The notes below the pieces were generated by a model that was given only the letters and a program-made list of their open reading frames with translations, was not told the DNA's origin and did not search any database. A DNA stretch of 64,000 nucleotides, taken from assembly GCA_005281725.1 (NCBI GenBank), contig SSBO01000009.1:5638871-5702870 (forward strand), read 5' to 3'. The position numbers and the translations under genes were made by a program. Position 1 is the first letter of the stretch, and each line of letters begins with the position of its first letter. The DNA is from Wuchereria bancrofti. Its lineage: Eukaryota > Nematoda > Chromadorea > Rhabditida > Onchocercidae. Shown piece after piece: positions 37,033 to 50,783 of the stretch.

Positions 37033-40000
37033 AATTCGAATAACTTCTCCTTATTCTATTCCTTTATTCCTTCCTCCTTTTATTAACAAGATCATTTTGT
37101 GCGCAACTGTGTGTCTCTGTCAAGGAAAGATTCTTCTTCATCGTTTCCACTTCTCTCTCTCTCTCCATTTCTCTTAATAGTAGGTAAGTATTATTTTCAC
37201 TCTCTTTTTCATTTTCTAAAATTCAGCTACAAGAGAAAAAGTAATGAGTTAGGCGAGCTTTTTTACTTATTTAATGTTGTCTGCTGTATTAATGTCACTG
37301 AAGTTAACTCCAAAATATCTTCGGAAAACTTGCGAAGGCCTTTGTTTTCGACAGAGATCTTGCATAAATATGAATCATCGTATATAAATTCATCTAGTAT
37401 AATAAAATTCCGTTTAATCAATCTTATTTATTGACGTTCTTTTACTTGCGTGAATTATATCAAACTTTTACTTAATGAAAAAAAAACAACTGCAGTGTTT
37501 ATGAAATAAAACCGAGCATTGACCATACATTTGCAAAATGACACGACGGCATTATAACTATTGAATCTTTAGATATGAGCATAGAAATTTGAAAAGCGAG
37601 GAGACAAAAGCAGAAGGAGACAAAAGGCTCAAAGCATAAGATAAAATAATTGCAAATATCTGTATGTTTATCGTTGTAGACACTAGCGCCTACTGTTTTG
37701 TTTGCTTTAGTGGGGACGAAAAATTGACTGGTACGCTTAAATCCCAAAAATTTTCCAATCAAAAATAGTGAGATAATAAAAAAAGACCTGAAGTTTCAGA
37801 AGATTTGACCTTTGCTATGACTTGTGTTAATCGCTCGAGCAAATGATCATGCATTTATAATTCTAATTTCACAGAAACTAAAGAAATCATATGCAGCCAT
37901 GTCTAAAAATGTTGTTTTCTACCTTCGCTATCTAAAGTATTGATCTGCATTTACTGAGAATACAAAAAACTCCAAAGATACAGTAGAAGTCATCATGGGA
38001 CGATTAGAATAAACTTTGAAAAAAGAAACCGGAAAAATTAAATCAACATAGTAATTTCATCAAAGAAAAGAACGGGATCAAAAACGTTTTACTCTTGATA
38101 GGATCAAATCAGTAGCAAATTTATTTTAGCATCGGTATCACATTATTCGCATTTTGTTTTTCTTTTGAATTATTAAGAAGTAATACCAATGCTTCCAGAC
38201 TGAATTCATCTCGTATCTGTCATCTGTTGTTCTTTTTACACAGTATATGATGAGATTACTTGATTGATCGTTAAGTGTTTTTTCTTTTGAAGGAAAAAAA
38301 TTTTGATTGTAAACTATACATCAGGAATTTCTTCGAAAGTGCAACAAAAATGAAAGTGAAATGCACTTGCTGCCCTCAATCATATCCTTTTCTTCTCTTC
38401 CCTCATTTTTCTATTTTGGATATTTGCTTGTATAAATGATTTGTCGCCCATTATTCTTTAACATTTTATGAAAAGTTTCTTGTTCATTCCCGAATTGATT
38501 ATTTAAAACCCACTTTGAGTTCTATTCACAGTGAATTTTTTAACTCCTGCGTACTTCGCTAACTTTCTAAATTTAATTTAACTGAAATATTAATTGAAAA
38601 ATTAAAATTTATAATCGTCGTTTTGCATAATATCTTTTTTTGCTACGATAGAATTATAATTATTCAAACTGAACTATTTGTGTGTAAAGATATGTTTTCA
38701 ATTTTTTTAGTAAACTTCAACATTTAATTTAATTCTGAGTGAAATATTGAACAAGTATGCTTCAATGACATTTTTATAGACTTTAAACTAATGAATTTTA
38801 AAAAAATTCAGGAAAAAGTATACGGTTCCAGTGGTTGCATGTGCAGACTGTGTTGTTCTGAGGTAAATCTGACTAATTAAAGTGCAGAAGTAGATCGACA
38901 CCTGTGGTTCTTCAATAGTTCTTTTTAAGCTAGTGCTTCTTCCTTGCTTGAGACCACAGCGTACACTTTGCAATTTAGTTATACTTAGATTGAAAACTTT
39001 AGTCCTGCTTTCCTGCCAAATTTCTGATGTTAGAAAATGATAAGGCAATACCTTCTTGTACTTCATTACGGTTGGTCAGTTCGTGCTGCTTCTTTATTAT
39101 TATCCATTCACCGTTTTATACTTTAATGGTTCCATGTTGATAATTTAAATTGAAAGAAGCTGAGTCTGAGTTCTAAGTAGACATTTCATAATTCGTAGTA
39201 CAGATTTATATTTGTATTTAGGACCAATAATACAAGACAAATCAGTGCATCACCAATTTCTACTCAAACATAGATGGTTTGATTTTTGAATTGAATCTCG
39301 AAATCTTTTTTATTTTAGATAGAAAAATTAAGAAAAAAAACATTTTGAATTTGATTAATCACATTTTTAATAAAGTAAAATGAAATCAAACGCTTTTGGT
39401 ACTTGATACTTCTTTGAGTATCTTATTTTCTCTTTTTGGCTAGCTAAATATAAGTAGCACCCGTGCATCATTTGAGACATCAGTGCGCAATTGTCGCTAG
39501 CCAGTTTTATGCAGTAAAAACCTGCCAACTCTGACTGTTCTACTATAACAATCTAGCAATTCCTTTTAATTTATCTTTTAATTACTGTAAACTTATCACT
39601 GACTCAGCAACTGCATTTCGATTCTTGTCCAGAAATAATTTTTGAAGTTACTACGACGTCATACATTCGTTAAAACTCGCATAAAAACACTTTGGCAAAG
39701 CAAGAATATTGGAATGGATTACATCACTACCGCTTCTTGCTGTATAGAGAGGGACAATGTGACACCGACGTTTTTCTTCTGCTTGGCTACAACTCTCTCT
39801 GTGGAAATATACAATTGAATTAATGTTTACATTGCAATTTTTATGAACACTTAGGATCGTTCGCTTTTTACGCCCGCCTGTCTGTTATTTGTTCTTGAAG
39901 CGACCGACCAATATTAATCAAATTTGTCGCGATATTGATGTGACCAATTTAAAAAACGATAGATGTGACCAACTTATTGAGCTCTTAGTTTTCATGTCTT

Positions 40001-41096
40001 GCTCGAAGTTACATTCATACTTTAAACCAATTTGTCCATTTCATTATGTTCCATCCATTCTTCCTGTTGTACAAGTGGTACTTAATGATGCATTATTATT
40101 TTCCTAACTTCGCGCAAATTATCTGCCAAACTTCAGGATTGAGCATTTTCGCTCCTTAACAACAATATAAACTTCTCAGTATTCTTTTATAACAATATCA
40201 TGTAGAGACATATATTGCTACATCCGAATTATCGATTAACATACTTGAACTTATGTCAACTAATGAATGACCTTTCAATCAAATTAAAGTGCATCAACTT
40301 TACTAAAATATATTGTTAATTAATGCTGAACTTATGCCATGTTACTTATACTGTGATTATACATTTTCTTTTCTTGTATTGAACATCTTTTTTTCACATT
40401 TTAAAGCAAATTGTCTCTTCCTCTAACCGCCTGTAAATGAACTATTCCCTTTTAACTAAGTTTAAATATGATTAGAATGACCAGTGACCACAGTGATCTT
40501 TCTCTCTATACTATTGACATATTCTTGTTCTACTCTGTTGCACGTATCAAGCGCGGGAAATTTCCAATTTCATTGCAGACTGAAAAATTTTAATTATATT
40601 ACTAAAATAATTAACCGATGTCGTTATACAAACATTCAATAATTTTAGTTATATAATTTTAGTTTTATCAACATTCCATACTAGAATTTTAGCATTTTCT
40701 CGCACGAAACTTTTAGCGTTTTTTGTGAATTAAAATTATACAGAAAATTATTTAGATACATCAATCTAGAACTCTTTAAGGTATTTCAATCATGCCAATT
40801 ATAATCCGTCTGCACGGGAATCTTTTATCTTTTTAATGAACTAATGATTTGTTTCAATATATGTTATTTATATTATTCAAGTGATTTATTTCAGAAAAAT
40901 CTGCATATATGCAAATTTTGTAAGCACAGATAGCCCAAATGATGCAATATGCTTCTCACAATTTCATATTCATATTTATTTGAAATACTGACAATGATGG
41001 CGACGGATTAAGAAGTATTGACGAGAAGACATTCAAAGTTGATGAATTTTGTTGCAGGTGTGGTACTGGTCAGATTTGTTAAGTTCAACAGAACAA

Positions 41097-43182
41097 ATGG
41101 ACAAATATGAAGGTGCGGAATTTCGATTACCGCCACTTGAAGGAATATGGGAACCAGCTTTTCGAATACCTTTCATTTCTTACTTTATTCTGTTTCAAAT
41201 TGTTGGCTATTTCATTCGGACATATGCATGGAAGAGCTATAGTGGTTTCAAGTTTGTACACTTTTTTTCATTTAAAATATTCTTGGAGTGATTAATCAAT
41301 GAAGTCATTTAGCATCTATTTTATCCTTGTAATGGTATTAATTATTTCAATATTTATAAAATAAAAGTCTTGTTTATCTATCTTTATTGAATCTTGAATG
41401 AAATTCAAGACTTAGATTAGCGCGGAACATTTTATGAAAATGACCATTAGCGATTAATCTCAGCAAAGTTAAAATTAGGTAGAAAGAGACAGTATATTAC
41501 ATTCTTGACTCATTATCGAAGTTTTCGTGAATTACTTGCTAAAGTTAAAGAAAAGTTCATTTCATATTAAAGTGAATATTTTTGCAGGCAGTATCGATTG
41601 CGCAATTTAACGCTATGTGTAATTCATTCTAGTATCAGTGGCCTATGGTCATTTGTATTTTCCGTAACCCATCAACAAGTAATGCTAGAAGAAACGATAC
41701 ATTGGTATAGTCCGTGGGCCGTACAACTTCCAATTCTATCTATGGGTTTGACAGCTTCTCCACTATGACTAGGCTTTTAATCATGACGCTTTAGAGAGTA
41801 ATGATGCAAGAACCTCTTCAACCATTGATCTATACATGAATTAAAGGGATTGTTGACCTGTGATGGATCAAGTCTTCGAAAGAAAGTTGCAAATTGGAAA
41901 ATCATCGAAAATAATATTTTCTGACTAGGCTTTTAGTCGTAACGCTGCATTGTGAATTTAATTAGGTTTTAATTTTTTAAAACAAAAAACCTGTCATTTT
42001 TGCTTTTTTTTACAGTTATCATTGCTCTCTAAATTGAATATATGTTGCAGCATATTTCATTTGTGATACGATGGATATGTTACGGCATGAAATTTCGAAA
42101 TGGACCATCGAATTACTATTTCACCATGCCGCAAGCGTATTTGCTTTTGCTTCAGCCGTCCTTCCTCATAAATTTATCCCTTACACCTACTGGGCTCTTC
42201 TAATGGAAATTAATAGGTAAAAATCCTTGTTAAAAATTATTTACTATTGAATTTATCGATGAATGAAAGAAGTCGCAAATTATTTATATTAAATTTGTTA
42301 GCAAATTAAAAGTTTTAATTCATTTTAGCATCTTTCTACATCTTCGGTCACTAATGCAAATCACTGGCTATAGCGTTTTGAGGCAGAGCCTTTTCCGAAT
42401 AATTCAACTTACAAATATTGTTACGTAAGTTATACCAAATTGTCAACTCAATTGTATTTTCAAATTAGTTGGACTCATATGAATATTTGCAATCAAAAAC
42501 TTGGATATTTCATTAAATTTTGTTCATATTATAACTAGTATTTCTGAAATTAGCACATTTTTGAATTCATAAATGGCAGCTAATAAACATACAGATTTGT
42601 CATATTTCGATTTGCTGTACAAATATGGCAGATTAATTGGGCATGGATAAATCATCGTCGTTTTCATATCTTTTATACGGGAATTGCATTTATCGGTGGA
42701 GCATGTTTCCTAATCATAAATATGATTTTGTTTATACGAGTTTTGGCATCTGACGGGTACTTGGGAGAATTTGGCCGACAGCATGTAGCCATTGGCCGGT
42801 TCATTTCTTTTCTTTTCTTCAAATATTAATCGAAATCTTTAAAAATCACTCTTCCTTTGTGAAAACAATACTTACCAAAAATTCTGATCATCGCCAGTGA
42901 ATTATCATTTGATCTTTCCTGTATTTCAATGTCATAAAACACAAATTGACAAATTGTTTTTTGTTATGGAAAAATAATCAGAGAAATGACAAAAAACGTA
43001 GGTAATGGTAGGTGGAAAAGTTCAACTATACTCATTTAAGTATATATGAACATAGCTATGGTGTAATTTGTTTGTTTGTTTGTTTATAATAGTTGGGTTG
43101 AAATCGTTTTTCAACATTAAATATGTTTTACAGCGATTCTCAAAAATCAGTTCGCATTATGGAAGATATGAAAAACAGCTGA
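41097..43182 (+). CDS. TLC-domain membrane protein (TLCD1/TLCD2, FLD-1-like)
   Basis: Multi-pass membrane protein of the TRAM-LAG1-CLN8 family. TLCD1/2 and worm FLD-1 limit incorporation of long polyunsaturated chains into membrane phospholipids. Exons: 41097-41251, 41588-41745, 42051-42216, 42329-42424, 42595-42798, 43134-43182; phases 2, 1, 2, 2, 2 agree, giving 275 residues. Family landmarks: RLRNLTLCVIHSSISGLW, MLEETIHWYSPWA, AYFICDTMDMLRHEISKW, ELLFHHAAS, the MEINSIFLHLRSLMQITG helix and FVIFRFAVQIW. The start is the first ATG after a TTGCAG acceptor at 41057, which could receive a spliced leader. A tandem paralogue lies 2.6 kb downstream. The TLCD1/2 placement rests on recalled family features; orthology to fld-1 is unproven. 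Confidence 0.85.
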
Positions 43183-45810
43183 TTGGATCACTTCTGCTCT
43201 TGTGTCTACTGCTTATTGCTTGCGTTGTTCCTTTCCAGTACACTGTTTCATTGTGCAAAAAATTATATCAATTAATAATTGAACTTACGTTAATATTATC
43301 GATTTAAATGTTCATATTTTTTTGAGTTTCAAAATTTTTAAATATGTATTCCTCTACTTGTCTTTTGAAATGATTACCATATTAAGTTATTATCCGTGTC
43401 TGACTTTCCTCGCATCAGTTGGCATCATCCACATATTTATTTTTGCGCCACTTTTTATTTGTTTATGTTTTCAGCGATAGTCATATTACGATTTGATTAA
43501 ATGTGTAACAATGCGTTTTCTTTTAAGACGATTTGACAAGGAATACTTCATCATTTCTTTTGTAACATTTGCGCTTTATTCTATTATTTTCTCGATCACA
43601 CCTGTAATTTCTAACAAAACTACTTTGAATGCGAACTGTTGTTTTGTTACGAAATAGTTTCCGAATTTTTCCACTTCGCATAGAAATAAGTTGTGTTACG
43701 TGACGAAATAGCAATAAGGAAAGTGGATTAGGGCGCTAATTGATGGATCTTTAGACCTTTCTTTAAGTCCTTAATTGGAGTGATAAAATTGTCAAATTCT
43801 ACTTAAATATATCATATAATAACGGCAAAAATAGTAATTTCTTCGCTTTTTTACGTCATTAAATTGTTTCGTCTTCACTTATTAAAAATTGAGCATTCAA
43901 TAGCGCGTGAAATCAATACACTTTACCGCCATTATACAAGTGAGAGTTTGCTATTTAAAGCCAGTCAGAAATTATCGTTGATTTTAAAGTACAAAATCAT
44001 CCTTGGAGTTCTATCGTTTGTGTAAATTTACTGATTTCATTTTACCTAATGAATATTTCACTTTTTTTAAACGGTTTTTAAAGGTATTTGTATTTTACCA
44101 TTCTCTCTCAATCATTTAACACATTGCTCGTTGATTCGCGATTATTAATATAACATTCAAATATTCATTTATAATCGATTTGCTGTAATTAGCAGTAAGT
44201 TAATTCGAAGGGCGAGCTTGATTGTCTATTGCTATTCATCCCTGAATTAAAATTTGTCCCGCCCAGTAGTTGTCGTATTTTGAATTGAAATCTCTCTATC
44301 CGTTTTGTTGTCTACTCAATTTCTTCAATGTTTGAATCAAAAGATCTTTGGAATTGCATTTTACAACCTCAGTTTCAGTAAAATTTATCTTAAAAAAATG
44401 GAACACTCCTACGTAATATCAAAGCTATCAAGAGAAGTAAAGGATATGTATGATAAGGGAATGATAAAGAGATAAAATTGGTTCACCAGAAACAATCAAT
44501 CCAGAAGTGCCATTCCTTCAGATGAAGAAGCGAGACAGTTATTGTTTTTCTTTTTCCAGCGCGAAAAAAATTTTAAATAAGAAAAAAATTAAATTTTAGT
44601 TTCGGTAGCAAAACAGATTTGTCATTGAAACCTTCTTCGTGTTAAATAAAATAGAGGAAGCATTTCTTAGAATACAAAGTAAGAGATTTTCATGCATTTT
44701 ACAAAAATTTAATTTTTGTGAACAACTTTAATAAAGCCAAGTCGATTAGATCAGTAAATACGAAAACTTCTCTTCAGCAAATAAGTATATTTTGTCCGGT
44801 TTGGAATGCAGAAATTTTAAAAATTAATTAATTAATGTGTCCCAATTCTTCTCATCGATTTGTGACTTCAATTAGGAACATGCTTTTCACCTTTGCTTGC
44901 GTTTGGTAATTTCAGAATAAATGCTCTTGAAAGAATTCTTGAATTGATCCAGTTGAATCCAGCACTTATTTTTCCTGATTTAGAATATCATTAACTTTAA
45001 TTTCTGAGATGATCAATTTTTGCACCGGTAGTCTTTTTTCTTTTATTGAGGATAATCTGATGCAAAAAGTAACATGGCATCTTATTCTGGACTCACTTGT
45101 TTTGTATTTTTTTGCCTTTGTTTTTTGAATTGTTTCAAATAACTTGAAGCATATCTTTAAATTAATCGGAACAAATTAATGGAACTCATTTAAAAATGTC
45201 ATTCACAGTTATAGTAGATACATACGGAATGAATCCATCAGAATTTGCATATTTTGATATCCACCTCATGTACAAACTATGAATCACCAATGTTTTCGTT
45301 TCAAAGATTAATATGCACTTCTTTACCCATTTAAGTCTGTTGTTGGCAGTATTTTTCGAAATTGTTTATAGCAGGTATTGGCTATTATACTGGATAACTG
45401 ATTGAACAAGGCTACTTATTCGAATGCCATCATCGATTAGTCTGTTGTCATTCTTTTAGTATATATGTAACACATAAAATCTTCAGTCGATCAAATTCAA
45501 TAAGTAAATTACGAAGTGAGCTATTTGCGCTTCATTGGAGACTTATTACCACTTTTGCCTTTTTATTCAATTATTTCTGCTTAATTTTTGCTTTACCTTT
45601 CAGTTTTCAGTTTACTTCATCCGAGTATTCTTTCCACTTCTGCACACTTTTTAATCCGCAAATGGAGCTTATTGATCAATTTTAGCTTTGCAACACGTAT
45701 TTTGCACATCCATGCCGGATCCAATTTTTCTGCAGTTCATTGAGTTTGAAACATTTGAAATTTGCAGATTAATTAATTATTGTTTGCAGCAAAAGAAGAT
45801 ACTGGATGTT
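43183..45810. other. Spacer between the two TLC genes
   Basis: About 2.6 kb of A+T-rich sequence with no supported gene. It should hold the 3' end of the first TLC gene and any promoter of the second. Confidence 0.45.
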
Positions 45811-47463
45811 ATGCGGGAAATTTTGAGTCACATAGTTAGACCAATGCACTACGGATTAGAATGGGAACTTCCACGAATAAGTGATGTTTTGAAAACAAAC
45901 TTCTTCTTACCTATCGTAATTTATTTCATTACCTTACAAATTCTTGGATATTTGGTCAAGCAACTTCTTTGGATAAATTATTTATCATTAACGTATGCTA
46001 TCTTAATTATTTCGAGAGGGATTTATTTATCTGGAAAGAAGTTGAGACTTTCTTTTGAAGGATATTTAAACGGCTGCTGAATTAATTAAGACATATAGTC
46101 TATCTTAAATAAAAAGTAAGTGTTCTTTGGATATTCCACCAAGTGATTTAATTAGAGAAAGTTCCATTCATGGTTGTTCAGCACTATCAGTAGTAATTTA
46201 ATTAATTGTGTGAAACAAACATTCTTCAGGCGCCATCGGTTACAGAACTTGACTGTATCATTAGTCCATTCATGTATCACGGGCTGCTGTTCATTAATCT
46301 TCTTTATTACACATCCAATCGTCATGTTGGAAGACGCGATACACTGGTACAATCCAGTAGCTGCTCAATTAATTTATTTTTCAATGGATAAACTTGAAGA
46401 TATTTGAAACTTATTGTAAGGAAGTTTTTGAATTAAAAATCTTGATTTTAAAAAACAAGTGTCTCCTTTTTTAGAAAACATTTCTTCTAAAACTTAGATA
46501 TTTCACCTGATAATTTAAATTGTGGCAAAATAGGCAGATTTTGAAGTTACCTCAGATTTAACAAAGTAATTTTGAAGCATATTTTCTTCACGACACTGGG
46601 ATGTTATAAGAAATGATAGTTCCTGGCATGCGATCGTAATCTTGGCTCATCACACTGTCGTGTACAGCATTTTTTCTGTTGGAATGCTTTCGCACAAGTT
46701 TCTTCCATACACTTACTGGGCCTTACTGGTCGAAATTAACACGTAACTTTTCCTTCTCAAAATTACCTGAAGCCTTAATAATCTTTCCAATTTCTCCAGG
46801 TCTTAAGAAAGCAGTAACAGGAGCTCTTCATAAGCTTTGATAACATTGTTCTACTCCAATATTTTGGAGCATTTATAACTTACAGAAGTTTTTTACACGT
46901 TCGTTCGATCATAAGACTTACCAATCGAGATCCATGTAAAAACTTATGTTACAAAACGATCTCTTTACTCGCGTTTTTGACGTAAGTGTCTCCCTCTCTT
47001 TTTACACCTTGTTGATTTTTAAAAAGTTTCAAAAAAGAAAAACAATGAATTTAAGTCTTTTTTAATTTAATATTTCATTTAAGGGGAAAATCATTTTATT
47101 GCGAAAGAAAATAAAATTGCAAATAAATAAAGCAATATAGCACTTTTATGAGATCTGAATAGAAATTTTCTCTTGTTATCTTAGTTTTTCATTTCAGTCT
47201 TTGATTACAATTCTGCATGAATTCTTAGCGGTAAGATTGTTTGCAAAGTTTCTTTTCAGCTTTTTTGTGTTTCGACTTGGCACACTGTTATGGATGATGC
47301 TTTTCATGGTGGTGAACTATTCATCCCTTCTACACATACAGCAGTTTAACCGCCGAAATGTTTTTTTTTATTTTCAGTATATTCCTTCTGCGGCACCTAC
47401 TTATTGAAGAGGGCATTCTCGAAAAGGCAGTATTATAGGAATCCACACAGGTCCGCTTATCTG
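45811..47463 (+). pseudogene. Tandem paralogue of the TLC-domain gene, apparently decayed
   Basis: Same architecture as the gene at 41097. Exon 1 is 45811-45992 (GLEWELPRISDVL, helix IVIYFITLQILGYLV). Exon 2 is 46230-46387, exactly 158 nt as in the neighbour (RLQNLTVSLVHSCITG, MLEDAIHWYNPVA). Exon 3 is 46578-46742, 165 nt against 166 (SWHAIVILAHH, HKFLPYTYWALLVEIN). Exon 4 is 46886-46981, 96 nt in both. Exon 5 runs from 47260 (FFVFRLGTLLW). Three lesions are visible: the exon 2 donor GT is replaced by GATAAA; one base is missing after the Asp-Thr near 46597; and a frame change at a nine-T run near 47360 separates HIQQFNRRNVF from LLRHLLIEEGILEK. Other exons stay open with conserved motifs, so decay is recent or some lesions are sequence errors. 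Confidence 0.72.
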
Positions 47464-50400
47464 TAAAAGTTTTGTTTTTCGTCTGATCGAGAAAAACAAC
47501 AGCTTACTGATCATCAATTATTTTCTGATGATGATTTATAACGAGCAAATTCTGTGTCCAGAAATTTGACTCAACGATCTTCAGTTGTAATTTGGTAAAT
47601 CCCAAGATCAAGACAATCTTAATAGAGTTCCCGACCGAAATAGCAATGTTTTTAGAGAAACTAAAATGTAATTTATATTTCAATTTTTTTTCTCCAAGTA
47701 CAAGTGTCCCATCCATATACTTACTGCGCCATGGAGAATTAATTGGTTTATGAAAAAACGTGTAAATTGTAGACTGCAGGTGGACTTTCGATTTGTTATA
47801 GGATATAAGAAGCATTGCGCGGCATCACAAACTTATCACGTACGGTTTTGTATGACTATTTATAACATGCTAATCTAAAAACATCACATATACTTCGAAG
47901 TATTGTTAGCTTGTTTATGGATAATTATGGTAGTAAATTTATTGTTAATAAATTAATCTTTCTCAATTATATCCATGGCTTGTCAGATGATTTTAAAAAA
48001 TGAAATTGTATTATATATTAATGTTATCATTATTTCACAGTTTGATTCTTACAGCGTTTGTTCCTGTCAAAAATTTTTTCAATGTATAGTAAAAATGCAT
48101 GGATAAATATGTAATTTCCAGGGTATTTTAAATTTTACAGTCTGCTGAGATTTCATTGCTCAATAAAATTTCGATGTAAGTTATTTACAGTTACGCATCA
48201 TAAAGGTTAGCTATAAAGTCAACAAGTTCAAAAGCACCAAAAAAAAAAAAAACTAAACAGTTAAAAAAAATAAGTAGTCACTAACACGTGAACATATAAA
48301 GTAGTAAGTAAAAACAAATCTGAAGCAGTTCGCCACCAAAACATGTGTTTATTTCATCGCCATCTCAGAATCAATGTTCACTTCTTCAGTCTTTAACTAC
48401 TAATTAAAGGAATCGCAATAGTATCAAAGCTATCTGGAAAAAAATATTTGAACAAATCATCGTGCCATAATAGCAACAATGCTTCGATAGTGTAAAACGA
48501 AGACAGATTCCATCAAATTTCTTATAAGCTAAAAAAAACTAATTTTATTTTTAAGTCAGTAATTTCACTAGTACTCTAAAAAATTGATTGGCGGAATAAT
48601 TTAAGATTTAGAACAAAAAATATTGGTGTCGAGAAAGATATTTGGAATGCACCTGCCCAATATAAGAAAATACGTTTATCTTATGTTGTCTAATAAATGA
48701 TCAATGATTTTATTCTCACACATGTAGTCTCCGAGTGATCATTCGTTAAGTCTATTAAGTTTGGTAAATAAACTAAGCTATTTGCGCTCCGTTACAAACT
48801 CATTCTTCGTTTTTGTTCGACTGGTTTAGAAATTATGTTCAGTTTGATTATCTAACAGACGCTTAAATCAATGAAATTTCAAATAAGTGTGTAGTGGCAA
48901 AAGTTGCTACACTTGCAAACAGTTTTAAAATGAAGTCTGGAACAGGACAGAACTTTTGACTTGCCTAAGGAACTTGGTTTTGAAAAGATTGTAGTTGCAA
49001 AATATTGCCATATAGCACATTTGTTCATATGACAGTATAAAATATTATTCGTCATAAAGCACCCATAAAAAAGCATTTGCGCTGAACGAAGTGTTCAATA
49101 CAACTTTCATAGAATGGTCAGAAAAGGGAGGACGATAAGATCTGAATCTGATCGATGGTTTTCGATTTGTACACATTATTATTCCGATCGACATTGTGCG
49201 TAGAAACTTTTTCATTTATATAATATACTCTCTTGCTATCTCTTTCAGCACTTTAGAATAAAAAGTTCTCCTTTTTATTTGAAGAAAATGGTGAAACAGT
49301 TACGATTGTGCAGGATATATAGGAAACGAATGTGCAGCTGCGGGAAAAACTGCAGATCACAATTAATGAAGTAGAGAAATCCGTGTCAAAGTTATTATTG
49401 CACTTTTACCAATCCAGCAACTCTGTGCTATTTTTGTTTCCTTTAAGTAATTTCAGAAGATGGAATCTGCTGAATAAGACAATATGCTATGTTTATGCAA
49501 TCATTTTTTGATTTTTATTGGCAGCACCGATCTTTGGTTGTGATCCGATCAGATCAGATCCAGTCTGATTTAATATTATCGTAAATGTGGGATATAAATT
49601 ATCACATCTAGCACGCAGATGCAATTGTCTGTATATTACCTTTTGCATTGACTATGTAATTGTATAGTGATATAAGTGATCTATCAAAAAGATTTTTTAA
49701 ACATTTATTTTACATTTTCTGCGTGCAGAAACCACATGTAATTTAAATGCAAATTATAAGTTTAATAACTTAATGTTTAAATCTCAGAAAACATGCACGT
49801 CAAAGATTAACAGCTGAAACATTTTCTTGTGTCTTAATTATTTCTGAGAATTCTTCAGATGTATATGTCTGCAAAAAAGGATTTAATTTTTCAAGTTTAT
49901 TGCACGACATATTGCGTGACAACTTATTCCACTATTGCTTCCATTCTTGACATGTAAATGTTATTACGAATCGTATATAGCATACAGTGAAATACAGTGA
50001 AAAATGAAGCGCTCAATTTTTATCAATTTCAATGTTGTCCGTGAATTTTGATTAAAATTAAATTCTATGACCACTATCATTTCATATACAATAACAGCCG
50101 CAACGAATAAATATAATATGTACGTCTGTCTTTGTGCAAATCTATAATTGTTTCCACGTAAATTCCACGCATAAATCATGGATGCTGTAAAGTAATATGT
50201 TGAAAAACCTACCAATTCCTTTTTTCAAGCAATACACCTTCATTGATTGTTAACTTTTCTGCCCTCTTCTTTGATTCTCTGTTTGACTGTTAGCAGTTCT
50301 ACAGGATTTTTAATGACTTCTATATACGTAACAAAAATCACAGTACACTGAAAAAACAGTCTGATCAATTTCTAGTGGCAGTTAATAAGTATGACTTACA

Positions 50401-50783
50401 GTGAGTATAGGATCGGAGCAGTACAGTTCAAAAACTCCATTCCAATATTCCTGGTATTGGATTGGATTTCTCATTTATCTCTTTTATTTTTTTTCATTTT
50501 TTTTTTCTCTAAATTTCAAATGTCAAAGAAGAATTTAAACTGTTACTTTAATTTTTGAAGTTATTTTATGCCAATGAAGAAATAAAAAATTATTCATCCA
50601 ACCATTCATTTACAATACACGAAACATATGAAGTAATTGCTTGTAAATTTTCTATTGTCATTTAATTAGCTAAGTTGAAAATTCTGCAATCACCCTTACT
50701 ATCATTGCATTGATATTTAGTATCTGGTTTACTCATTTACTAGTTTATTTATTACTTACAGATTGTAATTAGTCTAAACTGGA
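47464..50783. other. Spacer upstream of the Sprouty-domain gene
   Basis: I looked here for exons of an EVH1 domain, which SPRED proteins carry at the N-terminus, and found none. No other coding signal is convincing. Confidence 0.45.

Larger units (their letters stand above)
33004..41096. other. 8 kb spacer with one possible orphan exon
   Basis: The largest gap in the window. It holds a two-copy 66-bp tandem duplication (34584-34703), several poly-T runs and an exon-like block at 36859-37032, listed separately. Long open frames at 36442-36813 (minus) and 37099-37434 (plus) have no splice or family support. No other gene is seen. Confidence 0.5.

Noticed and set aside
37099..37434. Open frame of 111 codons on the plus strand, including a CT-rich tract and a GTAAGT
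   Set aside because: Low-complexity Ser/Leu/Phe content from a CT microsatellite; no family resemblance and no acceptor chain.
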